A stretch of 64,000 nt of DNA. Source: Orbilia blumenaviensis. Lineage: Eukaryota; Ascomycota; Orbiliomycetes; Orbiliales; Orbiliaceae. A model generated the notes under the pieces. It worked only from the letters and a program-made list of their open reading frames with translations. It ran no database searches and was not told the DNA's origin. This document shows positions 48,084 through 59,062 of the stretch, piece by piece (position 1 is the first letter of the stretch; the number at the start of each line of letters is the position of its first letter). The stretch is taken from assembly GCA_036872755.1 (NCBI GenBank), contig JAVHNS010000003.1:1612001-1676000 (forward strand), written 5' to 3'. A program made the translations under genes and the position numbers.

Positions 48084-49880
48084 GGTGTCTGTATAGAGGG
48101 TGTATGATAGAGAATGGGATAGTATGTAGTCAACAAGCAAGAGGGGTTTGTAGTTAGTAGATTAAAAAAAAAGTAGCCTGCAGTTGGTTTTGGGAGGATA
48201 GATGGATGGGTGGATGGATATGATGGATGATGAGATGTCGAGATCGCGCGACAAAAGTTGTAGCCTGACAACGGGTTTGTTTTCTTGGGGTATCGACAGG
48301 CCAGGTAGGTGGAGTCGATGTAAACAAGACCAGGGATGAAGTTCGCGTCAGTTTAACTCCTATGGAGCCAAAGTTCGCGGTGGATAAGAAGGGAAGTCTA
48401 TGTTTAAAGACGAATCGAGAATAATGGAGATGCAGTAGAGCAGAGGGACAGAATAGCAGTTCAGATGGGGGGTGTTGAGCCAATGAGCAGTAGATCTGGA
48501 TTGGGGGGGTGGAGGTTTTTAGGGATGTGGTGTTGTTGCCCGCCAAAACCAGAAAGGAAAAAAATTCAGAAAAGAGAACACAAAACAAGAAAAATCAAAA
48601 CAAAACGTCAGAATCAGACGGAGGCTTGTTATTATTGCCAGGCTGAGTATCAATACCGCGACTGCAAACGAATGTTGATAGATCTTAGATAGATCTTGGA
48701 CTCTATACCAAAGCTCCTCGATATCAAATCTATATATAATACCATATCCTCATATCGTGCCTTTTTCGTCTATCTTTAAATGCAGGCCATATTCAACCTT
48801 CAGCATGCAGAAAAGAAAAGAAGAAAAAAAAAACTAGGAGTTTTTTCGGCGTGAGGCTCACAGCCAAACCCTGCATACGTAATTCGCCATTGCTGTTCGA
48901 CTGAACGCGCCCAGCATCCCCATTCGGCACTAGGCCCACAGCGGATGGCTTCAGCAGCAAACGTTCTGACAAGCGTTGCTGCGAGTCAGGTCGGATCGAA
49001 TGCCACCAAGTACCAAAAAACTAAATGTACCCGAATGAATTTGAACAAGTGGGTTTCGGTTCCACAAAATCTTCCTCCCAAAATATATCATGCCGCATGC
49101 CGCTGTCCTCCATAGGCCCAGAATAAGTAATGTAGACCGAAATTTAATCTCATATAAGTATATTATCGTATCTAGGCAGATTCAGTATATCAATGCATTA
49201 TATATACGAGTTAATATGCTATGGTCTCAGAAAACCAGCTTCTACACGTTACGAGACAACTAGTTGGGGTTATGTATGGAATACAGAAACTTACAAGCCT
49301 GACGGGTTTCTATCTGGTCATGAGCGGCCACGGCCACAGGGGCCCGAGACTAGTCAAATTATATAATTAAGTTTAAATTTGCATATGACGGTCGAGTTCA
49401 TGAAGCCAAACCGGTGAATGTTAACGTTAGGCATACAGCACCGACTGGACACTAGAATTCCTAACATCAGCATAAATAGTATTTCCAAAATGTCAAAGCC
49501 GGCGGCATTTTGTGTAAGTGCAGATAGCTCTCGACTGTAAATGTCCAACATATACAGTCATAAAACTCGATTAGCACGTACACTGACAGGATACAAGAAG
49601 ACACACACTGCCATGCAGGTATAAACCGGGTTAACCATTTCTCCGTAAGTACCAGGTTAACAAATCCCTAAACTTCACGGGTTAAGTCAAACAAGCATCT
49701 CCATCGGCCTCCAAAGTGTAAATCTCAAAATCCTGCCGACACAGCACCATCTCCAATAGCCTCGAACCTTCTACCTTGTGTCATTTTACCCACCGTGTTG
49801 CCACCCGCATGACCACATCCCTGTTTTCCTATAGAAAATTTCCTAATTTGGATAGCCAAGCTGTCCGAAAGCAGTAATTT
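48084..49880. other. Spacer upstream of the Heh gene and of Hsp20
   Basis: 1.8 kb without a recognisable gene. Near the Heh start it contains a GGAT-rich microsatellite (about 48197-48235) and an A-rich stretch near 48551-48604. The right part is upstream of the small heat shock gene. Confidence 0.5.
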
Positions 49881-50046
49881 CTTCGTGGAACTCGATCGAA
49901 CGTTCTAGCGGCATCCGGCAACACATAGTAACATCCAGAAATCACTCCACCGTTCCAGTACTATCACGATGTGCTTCTCCGACAAATTCTTAGCATCATC
50001 GATTGGACTCGAGATTACGAACTCTAGGGAGGAAAAATCTATATAA
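49881..50046 (+). promoter_or_regulatory. Heat-shock promoter with HSE-like site and TATA box
   Basis: GAACGTTC at 49898-49905 is a GAAnnTTC core of a heat shock element, with extra TTC (49882-49884) and GAA (49888-49890) units nearby at imperfect spacing. A TATA box, TATATAA, lies at 50040-50046. The leader to the ATG at 50252 is about 180-200 nt and A/C-rich. HSF control of the downstream Hsp20 gene is inferred. Confidence 0.55.
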
Positions 50047-50251
50047 GCACCCGTTTCATCCCCTCAAACGCTTCCATCTCCATTCTTCAGATCAATCTAC
50101 AATCTTCAGCAAGCATCTCTACATCTCTAAACAAAAGCATCAAAGCTTCCAAAAACACTCGAAAAGCTTCAAACCAAAAACCATCTTCACAAAAAAAACC
50201 ATTCTTCCAAAACAAACCATCTCTATAACTTCCTCAAAGAATCCAAACAAG

Positions 50252-50848
50252 ATGCTCTCCTTCCCTCGTCTCGTTTCTCGCGAAATGCGCCCATGGCTCC
50301 GCCTCTTCGAGGAACTCGAATCCTCAACCCCACAACACTATAACTCCTTCCGCTCTCAACTCTCTTCATTCACTCCATCCTTCGACATCAAAGAAACCAA
50401 AGATTCATATGTCCTGGATGGTGAACTCCCCGGTGTAACTGACAAGTCTGCTTTGGACTTAACCTTCGTCGATGAGAATACTCTTGTCGTGAAAGGAAGA
50501 GTCGAGCGGAACACCGAGACTGGCAAGCCTTCAACTACCGCCACCACTGAGGCAGCCGCAGAGAACAAAGACGCGACAAACTACCATGCCCCATCTGTTG
50601 AGGAGGAAGGTGAATCTTCGGCTGTGACCAAGACCGCTGGGACCTCAACCGAAGTTGAAAAGAAACAGGAAAATGGAGAGAAATACTGGGTTCGTGAACG
50701 ATATGTTGGCGAATTCCAGCGAGCATTCAACTTCCCGCAGTCGGTCGACCATGAAGCAGTCAAAGCTTCACTCAAAGACGGAATCCTCAGCATTGTAGTC
50801 CCAAAGAAGACCAAGCCAGAGGGATTCAGGAAAATCACCATCGAGTAA
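50252..50848 (+). CDS. Small heat shock protein (Hsp20/Hsp30, alpha-crystallin domain)
   Basis: ATP-independent holdase chaperone forming oligomers. Single exon, 198 aa. The alpha-crystallin domain starts near FTPSFDIKETKDSYVLDGELPG, is interrupted by a 60-70-residue Thr/Glu/Ala-rich insertion, and resumes with YWVRERYVGEFQRAFNFPQSVD, KASLKDGILSIVVPK and the terminal RKITIE. This split layout is typical of filamentous-fungal Hsp30. The ATG at 50252 was chosen over in-frame codons upstream because it is in the AAACAAGATG context after a TATA box and leader, and begins MLSFPRLVSRE. Heat-inducible expression is suggested by the upstream HSE-like site. Confidence 0.92.
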   Translation: MLSFPRLVSREMRPWLRLFEELESSTPQHYNSFRSQLSSFTPSFDIKETKDSYVLDGELPGVTDKSALDLTFVDENTLVVKGRVERNTETGKPSTTATTEAAAENKDATNYHAPSVEEEGESSAVTKTAGTSTEVEKKQENGEKYWVRERYVGEFQRAFNFPQSVDHEAVKASLKDGILSIVVPKKTKPEGFRKITIE

Positions 50849-51306
50849 ACCATTAGCTTGGGGAACAATATTTGGTGGAGGATATTGACAAGATCATCTG
50901 CTTGTTCGCTCAACTGTTTACTTCGCTCATTTGATCTGAATTTTTCCAAAAAAGAAAGTTGATCAGTTAATTGCTTCCTTTCCTTTACAAAATTTGCAAA
51001 AGATCTTGCACGAAGATTTAATATCCATACATTCCTTTTAACAACATTGCGACGGAGTTTCTGCTTTTATGCAATCATGTAATTAATACCAAAGATATCC
51101 AGATTGCAAAGGAAATATATATTACATTTTTAAAAACTTTATGTGCACAACTAAATCTAAAATTGATACCGGTATCAACGATACCATCGCTAAGAAGTCT
51201 AAGTAATCAACAGTGTGATAATGTAGTTGTTTAACCATAAACTTGAATGCTTCCAAAAACTTAGACCACAACTCTATAAACCGTACGCCATACGATCGTC
51301 CAGAAC
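50849..51306. other. Convergent intergenic region (Hsp20 / RFT1)
   Basis: 458 bp between two 3' ends, AT-rich, presumably 3' UTRs. No gene seen. Confidence 0.6.
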
Positions 51307-53276
51307 CTAACCCCTTCTCGCACGCCTGAATAGCTTGTAGCATTCTACAAAGAAGTGCCTCTCAGAGTATAAACTATATGAAACCGTAAATCATTAGAAC
51401 AATAGCTCGAAATCCACCAATTATAGGAAGATAGATAGCTTACCAAACAATCCCGACTACACCCGCCAGCCCTGCTCCTTTGACATAGTCCCCCAAAACT
51501 CCCTTCTCACTCACCACCCTCCTCGCCACTGCTCCAACACCGACAGCAACGGTAACCAATAAACTTCCAGGTATGATCTTCGTTAATTCAACTCCTTTCT
51601 TCCCATCCCCAACCTTTCCAAAATACCCCTTTATAAAATTCGCACTCCACAAAATCCTCATACCCATATTCACACAGTTCGCCCAAACCAACCCATCAGC
51701 ACCAAGCTCAAGATACTTCACAAACCCCCAACTCGCTGCACCAAACACCCCAGAGAACCAAAGCATCCACATACTCTGTCGTTTCAGATCTTGGGTTGTA
51801 GCGACGCTTTGGACGAATGCCTCCGTGATTCCGTTGATGGCGAGGAGAGGTATATAATAGCAATAGTTTGATAGTGTGACTGCGGCCGGGGAATCCGCCC
51901 AACGGGCACCAGCTACCTTCCGGAGTGCTAAAGGAGCAAGAGTCGGGCCTAGTGTTGCGATTAAGGTCGAAAGTATAGTGTAGAACCGAAGGATCAGATG
52001 AAGTATTGTCAAGGCTTCATTGATATCATCCGCTGTTAGGGTCTTCGTCCCAACTTTCTGTTTCTTATCCCCATCGGTCTTGCTGTCATTATTATCCTCG
52101 GTGCTCAATAGCTTCGACAATAGATTTCGACTCGTCTCCTCAATTGGCCTAAACAGTAGTCTCGCGATCAGAGACCCATAGTTCGCTGCTAAGGCGTATA
52201 TTCCCTGCTCATAGGTTGTAGCAAGCCTTGTAACGAGTATCGAATCACCCTGTGTTAACAAATGCTTTACAACGGATTGTAACCACATAGTTCGAGCAAC
52301 GGAAATAGTTGGCGGATGTAGATAGTATCCGTGTCCTGTTCTGATACCAAGATATCGATCAGTACCATATATCACCTAGGATACTAACAGTTAAACTATA
52401 GGAAGATGGTTCATACCTAGAATATATCTTCTTTGGTAGCAAGCTCCACCCATCTTGTTTCGCGATCTTCCATAGCCGTAATGGATATCCGAGTACAAGA
52501 CATAATGCAAATACGACCTGTCCGATAGCAAATGGTAGGGTTTCAAGTCCTCCTCCACCTAAGTCAATACCCTTCTCTTGAACGACAGACGACTTGATAT
52601 ATTTGGAGGCTAGAACTGTAACCGCCAGTGTAACTGCACAGTTGGAAATAACTGCCATAGATTCACATCCCGCCCGAAGGCTGTATAATAATCTCTGCTG
52701 TGCAACAGCAAACCCAGGTTCGGAGAGTAATTCGAGAAGTGAAGCGACAGCATAGACGCCCATCGAAAGACGAAAGTACCCCGTCGTAGCTTGACTGGTT
52801 TCTGACGGCCAAACATACGTATATCCAGTCTGGAGGAGATATAAACCAGCAACGACGGCAAACCCAATAGGCACGGCGAGGTAACTCGAGTTGACTACAG
52901 TTTGGGCCTGTCCCCGAGTTGTCCCTTCAATTATTTTATCATTATTATCGGATTCCTTATCATCTTTCCCCTTCACTTTGTCTACGGTGTCCTCATTGGC
53001 CTCTGCTTGTCGCTGCAGTGCCATTCGCAAGCTCTCGCGCGAAAAGAACAGGATGGTCATCATGTAGAGCTCCAATTGTGCGGCTTCCCCGAGTATCGCT
53101 GGCGACAGGTACCGTATCAGCAGTTGGTTCATAACGAACGTGAGCAGACGCGAGAGCACCTGCACCAGAACCAAAAACGCGGCACCGGCTGCAGAAGCAT
53201 TGAGCAGCGACTTTCGAGGTGTTGCGGGAGCCGTGGGTGGCCCTGGTGGGCCTTCATCGGTGGACGTGGATCCCAT
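51307..53276 (-). CDS. RFT1: Man5GlcNAc2-PP-dolichol translocation protein RFT1
   Basis: Polytopic ER membrane protein of the MOP/MATE-like superfamily needed for N-glycan precursor assembly. Its role as the actual flippase is disputed. Three exons, 52417-53276, 51444-52340 and 51307-51373, give 607 aa. Recognisable blocks: FVLIRYLSPAILGEAA-type N-terminus (MNQLLIRYLSPAILG), FFSRESLRMALQR, ELLSEPGFAVAQQ, MWLQSVVKHLLTQGDSILV, EQGIYALAANYGSLIARLLF, RPIEETSRN, NGITEAFVQS and the C-terminal SERHFFVECYKLFR. About a dozen hydrophobic spans are present. A charged loop (EDNNDSKTDGDKKQK) is longer than in yeast. The acceptor of intron 1 was placed at 52341 because the nearer AG sites run into a stop; this join is probable rather than certain. 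Divergent from the HAD gene, 613 bp apart. Confidence 0.92.
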
Positions 53277-53889
53277 CGGTTCTATCGCAATTCAAGGCCC
53301 TACTTTTCGACAGAACAATGCAGGCAGACGTTTTTTTTGTATTTGGTTGACGGATGGTGGATACAAACGGTGGGTGGCTTACACCCATGTCGCGGATCGC
53401 GGTTGGCGAACTTTTGGGGAGCTGGCTGGATCCAAAAGCTCAAAGCTTGGGCGACGAAGCGAAGTTTCTCCGTTCTCCGAGTTTGGTTCCGACGATGCGG
53501 CCGACCACCGAATAAGCATTATTACTAAGTTGGAGAGCTCCATTTGCAATTGGCCCAGGAGGGTGGCCTAACGGGGGCCCACGGACGGTGTTCGAGGAAT
53601 GTGATTTGCTTCCTGTTCCCTGCAGCTAGCTCTGTTTGGGTGTTCACGATAGCTCGATATAAACCCTCGAACTGTCGCGGTCCCTGAACCAGAACTGGAT
53701 ATACCTACCTACTAGCGTTTTTGCTTCCAACTAACCAAAGCCAGAGCTAACAAGCTACCTAACTTCACCCCTTCTTCCAACCACCTTATTTCACGATACC
53801 CCAAAGCTCGAATAGATAAACATATTAGATAGATATCCATTTTTTTTTTTTTTTAGAAACAAAGCTTCAGGCAGCAGGAAGCAGCAACA
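53277..53889. promoter_or_regulatory. Divergent promoter region RFT1 / HAD phosphatase
   Basis: 613 bp between divergent start codons. A long T run (53839-53854) lies just before the HAD gene leader. No certain TATA box. Confidence 0.5.
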
Positions 53890-54735
53890 ATGGGTTCCAT
53901 AGTAGAAACAACCGCGATCGAGCACTTCACCGCCATCCTCTCTGACATGGACGGGTACACAACTCCCCCTTACTACTATCCACTTCCTCGATACCTTCTA
54001 TCACCATCTAGTGGCAGTATATTAAAGTATATTAACTAACAGCTCTGGGACGTAACAATTAGCACAATATTCGACTCCACCGCCGCCGTCGTCCACCACT
54101 GGACCCGCATAGCCAACGAGCTCGGCATACCCCCTTCTGCAATCCTCTCGACCTCTCACGGCCGTCGCTCAATCGACATTCTAAAAATACACGCCCCCCA
54201 TTTAGCAACGGAAGAATACGTCCACCACGTTGAAGGCTTAATCCCAAAACTCTACGCTTCAGATGCAAAAATCCTGCCAGGTTCAGAAGCTCTAATAGCA
54301 AAACTCACAGAATACGGTACTCCATGGGCTATTGTTACGAGTGGCACGCATGTCCTAGTAGGGAGCTGGATGAAGGTTATGGGGCTACCGTTGCCGGAGA
54401 GCTCGGTTACGGCAGACAATGTAACGAACGGGAAACCGGATCCGGAGTGTTATAATCTGGGGTTGTCGAGGGTTTTTGGCGTACCTGTTGGATCTGAGGG
54501 GTTTGAAAAGATCGATAAGAAGAAGGTCGTGGTGCTCGAGGATGCCCCGGCCGGAATTAGAGCCGGCAAGGCGGCTGGGTGCACTGTTATTGCGCTGTTA
54601 ACGACGCATAGCCATGCTGAGGCCGTTGAAGCAGGTGCTGATTGGATCGTACAGGACTTAAGTGCTGTGAGAGCTGTTAAAGGTGATTCTGGTGGTATTG
54701 ATTTGCAGATTGCTGGAGAAAGAGTTTCGAGATGA
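53890..54735 (+). CDS. HAD-superfamily sugar/glycerol phosphatase (GPP/DOG-like)
   Basis: Two exons, 53890-53954 and 54063-54735, give 245 aa. The nucleophile motif I is DMDGTIFDST, split by the intron inside its Gly codon. Motif II is AIVTSGTH, motif III is the Lys in NGKPDPECY and motif IV is VVVLEDAPAGIRAGKAAG. The cap and the order of blocks match the yeast Gpp1/Gpp2 (glycerol-1-phosphatase) and Dog1/Dog2 (2-deoxyglucose-6-phosphatase) group. The substrate cannot be fixed from sequence, since fungal members range from glycerol 3-phosphate to sugar phosphates. If it is a glycerol-phosphatase, osmotic regulation would be expected. Confidence 0.88.
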
Positions 54736-55609
54736 ATGGGCTGGAAGAGGTAGACATACCAATAGAGATAGTATATCTAACCCTAGAGTAGATAGACTAG
54801 GTTTATGGTGTATGGTAGCGATACATATTACTTATTTAGACTTACCTAGTACTAATCAATAGATTCTGATATTATTTCGTATAGCATTCAAGTCTCATTA
54901 AACAATGGACACACATCTGGTATGCTACGTCGACAGCTAGTTAATAGTATGATTATGCATGGTCAATAGGAGCTTAAGAACAAAACATAGGAAACAATTA
55001 TATACACTCGAAAGTTGTAGGTACAGGGAACAAAGCGGAAGAGTTGGTCTTTAGTGTCATAGACATTATCAATCTCATGGTATGATTCAAAGGTAAAAAA
55101 AAGAATCGAAAGAGAATGAAGAAGACAAGAAAGGTGGACAATCGTCGGTGGAGACTTTTGCCTCTAAAAAGGAAAGGGATTCCAGCTCAGGTAAGAAAAA
55201 ACATAGTATCAAAAAGAAACATTAGCACAACCGCTTTCTCCGTGATAACGCTTGCCAGCCTAAAATGACATTTCACTTTTGGTGTGCTACTTCTGTCAAT
55301 AGCGCCACTACACATCTATAATAATCGCACAGGAAATTTCGGATCCGAGAAGATAGAGAGAGAAAAGAAGGGAAAAGAAAGGGAAAAAGGTAATAATAAA
55401 GGAAAGAAAAACAATAAAATAAGATAAGATATAATAGAATAAAAGACAGCAAGGGAAATGGCAAATATTGTGTCGCTTTCGTTCTTCTAATAGCCCGTTA
55501 AAAGGTGTGTTTTTGAGTATAAAGGCATCGTAAGTCGGAAGTTAAAGGTTCGATAGCGGGACAAAGGAATCGTAGAGGCAAGAAGAACAGCTCATCTTAA
55601 ACGCCTGTA
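54736..55609. other. Convergent intergenic region
   Basis: 874 bp between the HAD gene end and the end of the minus-strand membrane protein gene. Strongly A/G-rich on the plus strand (55090-55450), so pyrimidine-rich on the other. No gene recognised. Confidence 0.55.
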
Positions 55610-56986
55610 TCACGAGTAGGTTCGGACACCAATCTTCTTGAAGGCCTCCAAAGTCCATTTTCTGGCCAAGTTGATATTCTCGTCAATAATCTGTTGTCGG
55701 AGTTCCCTAACTTTTGCGGTCTTAGCTTTCCTGTCTTCGTTGCTCATCCTAAGAACTCGTCCAATAACGTCAAAATCGGTCTCGGACTCGTCTTGCAGCC
55801 AAACAGCTTCTTCAGTGAGGTATGCGTAAGCACTGATAATAGCCTTGGTAGCAACCAAAGGAGTGCCTGCGATCAAACTGGCAGGAACAGTGGACGAGGC
55901 CTTTCGATCAAGGTATTCAGGGGTGGCGAAAGCTGGCAAGAGAGCGAAGCATCGGGACAGGATAGTGTAGAAGTCGATATAGTTAAGTCCTTCGTCAAAT
56001 ACTACATTATTAATAACCTCCGCTGGAACCGGTGGGTGCCTTCCATGACCAACGAGATGAAGAGTAATGTTCCTTGGTTGTGTTTCGATCTTGGTTTGTG
56101 CCTCTTCGTCCTCCGAGTCGTCACGTTTAGCAGCAGCTGGTGCCTGTGGGTTTTCTGGTTGCTTAGCAGCAGATGCAGGCTTCAAGAATTCTCCAAGTCT
56201 TCGGAAAACCATTTTGTAGTCTCTTCGCTCCTGTCCAAAGTCACCTTGTAGACCGAAGCTGAGATTGCTATCGTCGGCAGGAATTGGTGGAAGCTGGACT
56301 GGGAAGACTGGGACGAAATGCCTGACAAGTGGCTGGTGACCTTCCTCCTTGACGACCTTCCACTTCTTTAAGCTCTGTTCCAGCAAGAATTCTGCAGTGT
56401 GAGGGCTCAGTGCCAAAAACTCGGCCCGATTGGCCCTGACCCATGGGGTAAGCGCCTCTTCCAAATGATGCTTCTCATAACCCCATCGATCGGCGTGATG
56501 AATAACACAGAAGAGATAAGTCTTATGATTCTCAAGCAGAACTGTCATATTCTCCTGATACTTCCTCATATCGAACTCGCAAGTCGTAGCGATGACGATA
56601 TCCGGAACAGGTTGGTTCTCACCAGCCCGTCTGAAATCGTCCATACCACGGTGATCAGGGATTGGATTTGAAAGGTCAAATGTCCTCATGATGTCGTGGG
56701 ATCCATAACGGGACAAGCGTTGGAAGAAGGTAAGTTCGGCGCCGGGGAGTTTACCCCAGGAGTTGACCAGGGCAGCAAGGACTTCATCGTGTGAACCACC
56801 GGTTTCAACAACAGCTATTCTCAAGGGGCGCTTCTCAGCTAGTATCCGTTCTCCTGTTGCAGATTGTATATTTGTATCGGTGCCGTATGTCGTGGAAGGC
56901 CTGCTGGGGGCCTGATAGATGAAAGTGCCGGCCAACAAAAGGGATGCGACTGCGAAGACGAGCAAGATGCTGACGCGACGAGCCAT
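55610..56986 (-). CDS. Type II membrane protein, glycosyltransferase-like, function unknown
   Basis: Single exon. From the ATG at 56986 (ACCATGGCTCG context) it encodes 458 aa; an in-frame ATG nine codons upstream (57013) is possible. A short basic N-terminus is followed by a hydrophobic anchor (ILLVFAVASLLLAGTFIY, about 7-24), so the bulk would lie in the Golgi or ER lumen. Blocks such as RIAVVETGGSHDEVLAALVNSW, NHKTYLFCVIHHADRW, a variable Pro/Ala/Lys-rich insertion with DDSEDEEAQ, and ITLHLVGHGRHPPVP...YIDFYTILSRCFALLPAF...SLIAGTPLVATKAI resemble the two-lobed GT-B layout of fungal orphan glycosyltransferases. I cannot name the family. The position near OST1 and RFT1 is suggestive at most. 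Confidence 0.75.
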   Translation of the reverse strand: MARRVSILLVFAVASLLLAGTFIYQAPSRPSTTYGTDTNIQSATGERILAEKRPLRIAVVETGGSHDEVLAALVNSWGKLPGAELTFFQRLSRYGSHDIMRTFDLSNPIPDHRGMDDFRRAGENQPVPDIVIATTCEFDMRKYQENMTVLLENHKTYLFCVIHHADRWGYEKHHLEEALTPWVRANRAEFLALSPHTAEFLLEQSLKKWKVVKEEGHQPLVRHFVPVFPVQLPPIPADDSNLSFGLQGDFGQERRDYKMVFRRLGEFLKPASAAKQPENPQAPAAAKRDDSEDEEAQTKIETQPRNITLHLVGHGRHPPVPAEVINNVVFDEGLNYIDFYTILSRCFALLPAFATPEYLDRKASSTVPASLIAGTPLVATKAIISAYAYLTEEAVWLQDESETDFDVIGRVLRMSNEDRKAKTAKVRELRQQIIDENINLARKWTLEAFKKIGVRTYS

Positions 56987-59062
56987 GGTGAAAGGAAAGG
57001 AGAAATCTCGCAAGGAGATTCGAGATAGCTCAATTGGCCAGTGGAATGAACGATATCGAGGGCAATGTCGGAGTTTGTGGTCCTGAACTCAACGTGGCAA
57101 GCTTGTTCGCGTGGATTTGGCGAGGTCGGTTGATCAGAGCAAAGGGAAGGAGAAAAGGCGTCGTCGAATTTGGCTGGGTTTGTGGTTTGGAAAGACGCAC
57201 GCACACGCACGCACGCACAACAACAACAACAACAACAACAACAGAAGGTTAGAAAGGAGGCCCTTTGACCATTCAGGAGACTTTAGGCGCTACTAGCTGG
57301 ATGCTAAATAGTTAAGGTGCTAATGGACGCCCCGGGAGCTAAATTACGTGTGTCAAAATATAGGGAAATGAGCGACTCGAAGAGAGACCTGGGCACAAAG
57401 CCGTGGAAAATATTCCGGTGCTGGACGCAGAGAGGGGGGGAATTGCACTCGTCGATTGGAACGAATGGAGATGCTTCGATATAAAATCAAGAATAGGAAA
57501 GGGACAGTGGGAAAATAGCTGCTGCTGCTATTTCGGCACCTGTAAAAGGGGTGTGTGGGAAGAAATCATAAGAATAGAAATATAGTAAGTCAAGCAAGGT
57601 GTCGATGGAGGGCCCAGCTGCACTCGTTCGTTTGCCCCGAAGCTAACCTGCTAGTGCAGCACACAAAGGGAATATCCGCTGGGCTGGGCTTGGGCTTGGG
57701 CTACTTGGTCTCACGGAACGTGGACTGTTGTCAGAACGATCTGGTGAAGCTGGAAATGAAAAATGAATGCTGCCCCGGAATGAATGAATGAGCGACTGGT
57801 TAACAAAAGGCCTTGTCTTCTGCAGCCCGGCGCACAAAGAAAGACTTGTCGACGGGAAGATACCTGGTAGATGGACCAGTAAAGCAAGTGGAACAAAATT
57901 TTTTTCAGGGAAGACAAGTTTTTAGTCCCACAGATAACGACATTGAAAGGGAAATAACTAATAAGATACCTGATAATAGCTTACATTAATACGACAGGCA
58001 GGCAGAAGACACCACAGTCGACCAAAGGCAAAATAGGGGAGCTAGAATAAATTAGATCTACGACATGGGACCCAAGTATGCACGGAACGGACCTGCATGT
58101 TCACTTGACAATCTGTTCCACCGTTCTGTTCAATCAATATCCATCGACCAACGGACACCGCAGCAAAGATCCTAACGGAAGGGTCGGAACGTGCGGCCAT
58201 GTCAGAGACAACCTAGGATGTATCGCGAGATCTCAAGATCTGTTAACGAAGTAGCATCCGAGAATCAACCCTCCCAAAGATACGCAATACCTGGTATTGC
58301 GGCTGCAACTTGATGCGATAACGCAGCAACCCAAGCAAGCCACAAAAAAATATTATTAGCGGATATCACAGGGTATGACGCTGACGAGAGCGAAAATCGC
58401 GAATCCGCTCGTCAAGGCCGAACGAAGGTGTCGCATGTCTCATCGCAATCTTCATTGGCCAGATATCTGCCAGAAGGGTTCAGGGGAGCAATCCAGGACC
58501 CATCTTCTAACCCCCTTAATATCCGCCAATCATTTTGAATATGAAAAATTTTAGTTTGACATCGAAAGGTCATTATAATCGCCAAGAATCCAATCTTAAC
58601 CATTTTATTGCTGCGTGATGCATAGCACTATCTCTGAGCAAGGGCAAATCTTCCGAATGAAGCTGCAGTTTTTTTTTTTTGATTACGGTTTCAATGGAAC
58701 GAATCGCAATTTACCCAAGTTGGTCTTCCAAGATCCGTACCAACCCAAAATAGGTATTATCAAGTCCAATGAAGGTTTAGTTTCGGGCTTGTTGCATTTT
58801 AACCCTCAACACGTTATAATTTGGGTAGGTTATGCCGATAGAATATAGGACTATTCAAGGCAAGAGCTAGAGATCGGAAATGGCTGTCATAACTTCGTAA
58901 ATTCGTTTCTACACATAAACTCATATAAAAAAAAACAACCGCCTAAATACAAGATTGGTTTTAAACCAGTCATGGCCTTCTAACCTGCGTACATGTAAAA
59001 GATCGCAACCCTCTAAAGTCACACATACATCTGCATTGCTGTGTGGATGGAAGGTATTTCGT
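56987..59062. other. Spacer between the membrane protein and the Egh16-like gene
   Basis: 2 kb: promoter of the membrane protein gene with a (CGCA)n/(CAA)n microsatellite at about 57197-57243, then sequence without recognisable genes, then the 3' flank of the Egh16-like gene. Confidence 0.5.
57197..57243. repeat. (ACGC)n / (CAA)n compound microsatellite
   Basis: Tandem ACGC units run straight into about 12 CAA units. It lies 210-260 bp upstream of the membrane protein start, so it may be in its promoter or leader. Confidence 0.8.

Noticed and set aside
52902..53571. Overlapping plus-strand frames of 208 and 143 codons
   Set aside because: Antisense of RFT1 exon 1 and its promoter; the sense strand carries conserved RFT1 blocks.
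53555..53620. Possible tRNA-like sequence near the RFT1 start
   Set aside because: The A-box-like TGGCCTAACGG and the GTGTTCGAGG stretch do not fold into a cloverleaf.
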